From assembly GCA_017453065.1 (NCBI GenBank), contig JAFTKW010000011.1, positions 62,001-126,000 on the forward strand: a stretch of DNA of 64,000 nt, in the 5' to 3' direction. Below are positions 60,282 to 64,000 of the stretch, piece by piece (the first letter of the stretch is position 1; each line of letters starts with the position of its first letter). The DNA is from Lachnospiraceae bacterium (GTDB lineage Bacteria > Bacillota > Clostridia > Lachnospirales > Lachnospiraceae). The translations under genes and the position numbers were made by a program. The notes under the pieces are model-generated. The model was not told the DNA's origin. It searched no databases and saw nothing but the letters and a program-made list of their open reading frames with translations.

Positions 60282-60313
60282 CAATAACGAAATATTTAAG
60301 ATGTTTTGTTACA
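60282..60313 (-). promoter_or_regulatory. ECF-type promoter of the sigma/anti-sigma operon
   Basis: On the minus strand: TGTAACAAA (60305-60313), 11 nt, ATTTCGTTATTG (60282-60293), followed by TTTATAG. Spacing and both blocks match 58996-59027; only the stretch between them differs. Confidence 0.7.
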
Positions 60314-60351
60314 CATAGATTTCATCTTTTCATTACAGATATAGTATTGTA

Positions 60352-60379
60352 AAAAGCCACGAATGTACTTCGTGGCTTT
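60352..60379 (-). terminator. Terminator after tRNA-Arg
   Basis: An 11-bp stem (AAAGCCACGAA / TTCGTGGCTTT) followed on the minus strand by TTTTTACAA. Confidence 0.85.
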
Positions 60380-60387
60380 CAATCCAA

Positions 60388-60459
60388 TGTTCCCTGGGGG
60401 AATCGAACCCTCAACTGCCCCTTAGGAGGGGGCTGTTATATCCATTTAACTAAGGAAAC
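60388..60459 (-). tRNA. tRNA-Arg(CCT)
   Basis: A 72-nt cloverleaf with acceptor GTTTCCT/AGGGAAC (one G:U pair), anticodon loop CTCCTAA (CCT), T-arm GGTTCGATTCC and discriminator A. It reads AGG codons. CCA is not encoded. Confidence 0.95.
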
Positions 60460-60497
60460 CTATACACAATCAGATGCCACCGGTTTGGCAGCACCTG

Positions 60498-60527
60498 ATT
60501 ATATCATATTTATTTTTGCATCGTCAA
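60498..60527 (-). promoter_or_regulatory. Promoter of tRNA-Arg
   Basis: On the minus strand: TTGACG (60522-60527), an 18-nt spacer, TATAAT (60498-60503), about 38 nt before the tRNA. Confidence 0.7.
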
Positions 60528-60542
60528 CGAAAGTCCATCGCA

Positions 60543-61424
60543 CTATTCTGGGAAGTTGATATACCCCTGAAGCCAGATGGTTCCTTTGAACCTTCTTCCA
60601 ACCTGAGGTTCACCGAAAAGGTCCTCGGCATTGATACACAGGTCAAAGGATAACTCGTTACAATACACTGTCATCTGATACACCTTTTCTCCTGTAAGGG
60701 TATTGGTAATCATCTGGCAGTCTGTAATTTCGCCAAGAATAGAATACTGGTCGCACTCTACTCCATAAGGCATGAAGTAGGTATCTACCAAACTGAACAC
60801 ATCTTCCTTATGGATTTTTTTGGATATCGTAGTGTAAATATCCATATCCTCTAAGGTCAGTGTTTCAATGGCGTCCTCATCACCCTGTCTAGCTGCTGCT
60901 ATCAGGTTTGTTCTATTTTTGGAATCTTTTTTGATTCGCTGTTTTTGCATTTCATCCTTCTTGATTGGCATCATCACCATTCCCTGAAGGGAAAGTGCAG
61001 ACAAAGTAAGAGTGGTTCCTCTCACTGGAAGGTTCTTACATGCCTGTGCTTTTACATAAGGAATCATATTTTGAAGATAAAAGATAATGGAAACTCCAAC
61101 TTTTATATCGTCGCATATACCCGCATAGGATTCTTTGGCTGCATGCCTTTCGATAGAGACATCTTCCTCGGAAGTAATTCCTGTTCCGCGCAAATATGGA
61201 TAATAGTAGTCGTAGATGAATTTGTCGTTGTCATCAAACTCACCGCAAACTGCTATTCCAATGCGCTCGCCAAAGTCTTTGCAAAATTCTCCCAGCAAAA
61301 TGTCATCCTGATTGGTGGTGTATGAACGAGTAGTTCCATTTAACACGATGTCTGCAATCAGTTCTTTCATCTTCTTACGATCTTTAAAATCGCTAAAGCC
61401 TATTGCTCGCAGATATTTATGCAT
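60543..61424 (-). CDS. DUF3881 family protein
   Basis: A 293-residue soluble protein starting MHKYLRAIGFSDFKDRKKM, which I place in DUF3881, a family common in Lachnospiraceae without known function. No signal peptide, membrane segment or catalytic motif. The ATG at 61424 is preferred; the frame is open 12 codons upstream from a TTG without a ribosome binding site. It lies after serS (41-nt gap). Confidence 0.7.
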   Translation of the reverse strand: MHKYLRAIGFSDFKDRKKMKELIADIVLNGTTRSYTTNQDDILLGEFCKDFGERIGIAVCGEFDDNDKFIYDYYYPYLRGTGITSEEDVSIERHAAKESYAGICDDIKVGVSIIFYLQNMIPYVKAQACKNLPVRGTTLTLSALSLQGMVMMPIKKDEMQKQRIKKDSKNRTNLIAAARQGDEDAIETLTLEDMDIYTTISKKIHKEDVFSLVDTYFMPYGVECDQYSILGEITDCQMITNTLTGEKVYQMTVYCNELSFDLCINAEDLFGEPQVGRRFKGTIWLQGYINFPE

Positions 61425-61465
61425 ATTTGTTACCCATCTTGCGCACTTAGCGCTCTCCAATCTAT

Positions 61466-62743
61466 TTAGCCGATTTTGTCCTTGCCACCCATGTAAGGAC
61501 GAAGGGCAACTGGAATATTCACAGTTCCATCTTCGTTTACATTGTTCTCCAAGAATGCAATCAGGCCTCTTGGGGAAGCAAGTACTGTATTGTTAAGTGT
61601 ATGAACATAGTATGTTCCATTTTCGCCCTTGGTACGAATACCAAGTCTTCTAGCCTGTGCATCACCAAGTGTAGAGCATGAACCAACCTCAAAGTATTTC
61701 TGCTGTCTTGGGCTCCATGCCTCAACGTCGCAGGATTTCACTTTAAGATCTGCCAAGTCTCCACTACAGCATTCCAAAGTACGAACTGGAATATCAAGGC
61801 TACGGAAAAACTCTACTGTGTACTGCCACATCTTGTTGTACCAGTCCATAGACTCTTCTGGTTTACATAACACAACCATTTCCTGTTTTTCAAACTGATG
61901 CACACGGTATACGCCTCTCTCCTCGATTCCATGAGAACCTACTTCTTTTCTGAAGCATGGAGAATAGGAAGTCATAGTTACAGGAAGGCTCTTCTCTGGA
62001 ACGATTTCTCCTTTGAACTTACCAATCATGGAATGCTCGGAAGTTCCGATAAGGAATAAATCTTCGCCTTCAATCTTGTACATCATAGCTTCCATTTCTG
62101 CGAAGCTCATTACGCCTGTTACTACATTACTACGAATCATGAAAGGTGGAATACAGTAAGTAAATCCTTTGTCAATCATGAAATCTCTAGCATAACTAAT
62201 CATCGCAGAGTGAATACGTGCAGCATCACCCATCAAATAGTAGAAACCGTTTCCACTAGTGCGGCCTGCAGCTTCTTTGTCAAGACCATTAATTCTAGCC
62301 AAGATATCTGCGTGGTATGGAACCTCAAACTCAGGAACCACTGGCTCACCGTATTTCTGGATTTCTACGTTTTCGCTGTCATCTTTACCAATTGGAACAG
62401 ACTCATCAATGATGTTCGGAATCTTCATCATGATTTCTGTAACTTTTTCCTGATACTGTGCCTCAAGTACCTCAAGTTCTGCAAGTCTCTTTGCCCCTGC
62501 AGCCACCTGTGCTTTCTTTTCTTCTGCTTCTTCCTTTTTGCCCTGAGCCATCAATCCGCCGATTTCCTTAGAAATCTTGTTACGATTTGCACGCAAATCA
62601 TCTGCTTCCTGTTTTGCCTTGCGGCTAAGCTGGTCGAGTTCAATCACTTCATCAACCAAACCCAATTTCTGATCCTGGAATTTCTTTCTGATATTTTCTT
62701 TTACCACTTCAGGATTCTCTCTCAAAAACTTTATGTCGATCAT
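61466..62743 (-). CDS. serS: Seryl-tRNA synthetase
   Basis: A 425-residue class II synthetase that charges tRNA-Ser. The N-terminal antiparallel coiled coil (about 25-105, EVIELDQLSRKAKQEADDLRANRNKISKEI) grips the tRNA. Motif 2 is SPCFRKEVGSHGIEERGVYRVHQFEKQEMV, and motif 3 is NNTVLASPRGLIAFLEN. The length is normal. No T-box leader is possible: only 18 nt separate it from the HD-GYP gene. Confidence 0.98.
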   Translation of the reverse strand: MIDIKFLRENPEVVKENIRKKFQDQKLGLVDEVIELDQLSRKAKQEADDLRANRNKISKEIGGLMAQGKKEEAEEKKAQVAAGAKRLAELEVLEAQYQEKVTEIMMKIPNIIDESVPIGKDDSENVEIQKYGEPVVPEFEVPYHADILARINGLDKEAAGRTSGNGFYYLMGDAARIHSAMISYARDFMIDKGFTYCIPPFMIRSNVVTGVMSFAEMEAMMYKIEGEDLFLIGTSEHSMIGKFKGEIVPEKSLPVTMTSYSPCFRKEVGSHGIEERGVYRVHQFEKQEMVVLCKPEESMDWYNKMWQYTVEFFRSLDIPVRTLECCSGDLADLKVKSCDVEAWSPRQQKYFEVGSCSTLGDAQARRLGIRTKGENGTYYVHTLNNTVLASPRGLIAFLENNVNEDGTVNIPVALRPYMGGKDKIG

Positions 62744-62761
62744 GGTTCTTCTCCTTTATAT

Positions 62762-63814
62762 TTAGTCCAGCACGCTCTCGATAAATACGTCTGGTTGTTT
62801 TGCCAAATCAATGGTGGTATCCTGCACGATAGCTTTTCCATACCTATCGCTCAAAATACGTATAGCAGGTCTATCAGGATTGATTTTGTTTTGGCTAATG
62901 ACAATCGCAGTCTCACCCTTGTTGGTTTTGACTAGGGTACCCGCTGGGTAAGCTGCCACAAACTGTAATAGCAAATCTACAACATCTGCTCTAAACTTAA
63001 TACCTCTATTCTCTTTGAGATATTGAAGTGCCTGATATACTTTCGTTCTGGAATAGCCAATTCCACTAATCATCTCATCAAATGTATCACAAACATTGAC
63101 AATGTCAATCTCTAAAGGAATATCTGTCTGATGTAGTGGATATCCTGTGCCGTCCAATCTCTCATGGTGGCAAAGAATAATCTTTTTGCTGACATCCGCC
63201 ATCCAGTTTTCGTCCTTCAGTGCGGAATATCCATATACAGCGTGTTTCTTGTATTCTGCCTGATCCGCTTGACTTAAACTTTCAATGTTTTGATTTTCAT
63301 AACTGATGGTCAAATATCTAAGTCCTATGTCATGCAACAGGCATCCTACACCAATATCATGCACAACTGTCTTTTTCAATTGAAGTTTCAACGCCATTAC
63401 AATCGCCATGGTACAAACTGTCAAAGAATGTTCATAGACATCGGTACTTTTTTCTTTGATATCAAATACCCTTTCCATGACCTGTTCTTCGTCCAGGATA
63501 GTATCGATAATCACATCTGCCTCTACAGATAGTGTTGCCAACTCATCATTTCGATGATAAGTATGACGCTCCATGACTGCTTTCACCTTGTCGGTCATCT
63601 GTTTTTTTACTTCTGCCTTCAAGATGTCTCTTTCCTCTGTATCTGGCTCTTCATCCTTGATATATACACTGTGAATGCCCAATTCTGCCAACTTATCCAC
63701 ATATTCTGGTCTGATTACAGCACCTGCTGGCAAAATAACCTGATAATTTGAGGAAAGAATGGGTCTACCTAATATTTCATTTCCTACTATATCTTTTATT
63801 AACTTTTCAGCCAT
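62762..63814 (-). CDS. HD-GYP domain protein, probable c-di-GMP phosphodiesterase
   Basis: A 350-residue soluble protein. An N-terminal domain (about 1-60, EILGRPILSSNYQVILPAGAVIRPEYVDKLAELG) precedes an HD-GYP domain with CLLHDIGLRYL and CHHERLDGTGYPLH, so the HD pair and the GYP motif are intact. It should split c-di-GMP or a related dinucleotide. With the EAL protein at 31987 the window has two such enzymes. Confidence 0.92.
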   Translation of the reverse strand: MAEKLIKDIVGNEILGRPILSSNYQVILPAGAVIRPEYVDKLAELGIHSVYIKDEEPDTEERDILKAEVKKQMTDKVKAVMERHTYHRNDELATLSVEADVIIDTILDEEQVMERVFDIKEKSTDVYEHSLTVCTMAIVMALKLQLKKTVVHDIGVGCLLHDIGLRYLTISYENQNIESLSQADQAEYKKHAVYGYSALKDENWMADVSKKIILCHHERLDGTGYPLHQTDIPLEIDIVNVCDTFDEMISGIGYSRTKVYQALQYLKENRGIKFRADVVDLLLQFVAAYPAGTLVKTNKGETAIVISQNKINPDRPAIRILSDRYGKAIVQDTTIDLAKQPDVFIESVLD

Positions 63815-63851
63815 CCCTTATCTCCTAATTATTCCCCTTAGGAAAAATAGT

Positions 63852-64000
63852 TTATTCCCCCATGGCTATCTGCAATGCCTTTTTCTCTTCCTCGCCTAGA
63901 GAAATATCGCATTCGCCATTTTTAATTACCTTTGTATAGGAATAACATCCCTCTGTACTGTGCACAGAGTTGATAATAAAACCATCGTTTTTCTCATTGA
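63852..64000 (-). CDS. 3' end of an unidentified gene
   Basis: An open minus-strand frame enters from the right edge and ends with TAA at 63852-63854. The 49 visible residues include NGECDISLGEEEKKALQIAMGE at the C-terminus, a charged helix-like end. The gap to the HD-GYP gene is 37 nt, so they may share an operon. The family cannot be named from this part. Confidence 0.6.
   Translation of the reverse strand, partial: NEKNDGFIINSVHSTEGCYSYTKVIKNGECDISLGEEEKKALQIAMGE

Noticed and set aside
62744-62761. T-box or other leader before serS
   Set aside because: The gap to the upstream gene is only 18 nt.

Overview
The window looks like part of a chromosome of an anaerobic, spore-forming Firmicute of the Lachnospiraceae type. 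The reasons are the moderately low G+C content, the AGGAGG-type ribosome binding sites, and the conserved block mazG - HU - rqcP - yabP - yabQ - divIC - spoIIE - tilS - hpt - ftsH. Spore-related genes (yabP, yabQ, spoIIE, a CotS-type coat protein) and lineage families such as DUF3881, DUF3810 and DUF6020 point the same way. All but one of the protein genes and all six tRNAs lie on the minus strand, so the window is probably one arm of a replichore. I see no phage, insertion sequence or CRISPR array.

Layout from left to right. 1-245: two tandem structured repeat units and a terminator. 246-612: a tRNA operon (Phe, Gly, Gly) with a clear promoter. 639-14007: an envelope and glycan region with two separate MBOAT/SGNH O-acylation pairs (639-3178 and 11102-14007), a MATE / PcRGLX-like lyase / DUF3810 operon, and a membrane-anchored TIM-barrel protein. 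14053-20181: a zinc-ribbon membrane protein, a thioesterase, tRNA-Leu and tRNA-Tyr, a cytoplasmic GH13 alpha-glycosidase and the only plus-strand gene (DUF6020). 20417-31920: the conserved sporulation, division and tRNA maintenance block, including a SpoIIE phosphatase without its membrane domain. 31987-44110: a GGDEF/EAL protein, a GNAT-MBL fusion, a cyclophilin, an acyltransferase, a coupled XRE gene pair, MATE, RlmD, YhaM and a degenerate HtrA.

44232-57137 holds a foldase-like protein, an M3 peptidase, an amino-acid ABC transporter and a four-gene operon that I consider the most unusual item. It encodes a nucleotidyltransferase-PLP enzyme fusion, a TagF-like transferase, a YidC/Oxa1-like domain fused to an alkaline-phosphatase-superfamily transferase domain, and a polytopic membrane protein. 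Read together they suggest activation of an amino-alcohol phosphate with CTP and its transfer to a surface polymer. 57274-60313 is a small ECF sigma regulon: two promoters share the same -35, spacer length and -10. 60388-64000 has tRNA-Arg, DUF3881, serS, an HD-GYP protein and the 3' end of one more gene.

Several regulatory sites can be read directly: seven vegetative-type promoters, the ECF pair, a sigma-E-like promoter before yabP, and a spoIIE promoter with 21-bp spacing and Spo0A-box-like sequences in a long palindrome. No gene-free stretch exceeds 300 bases.
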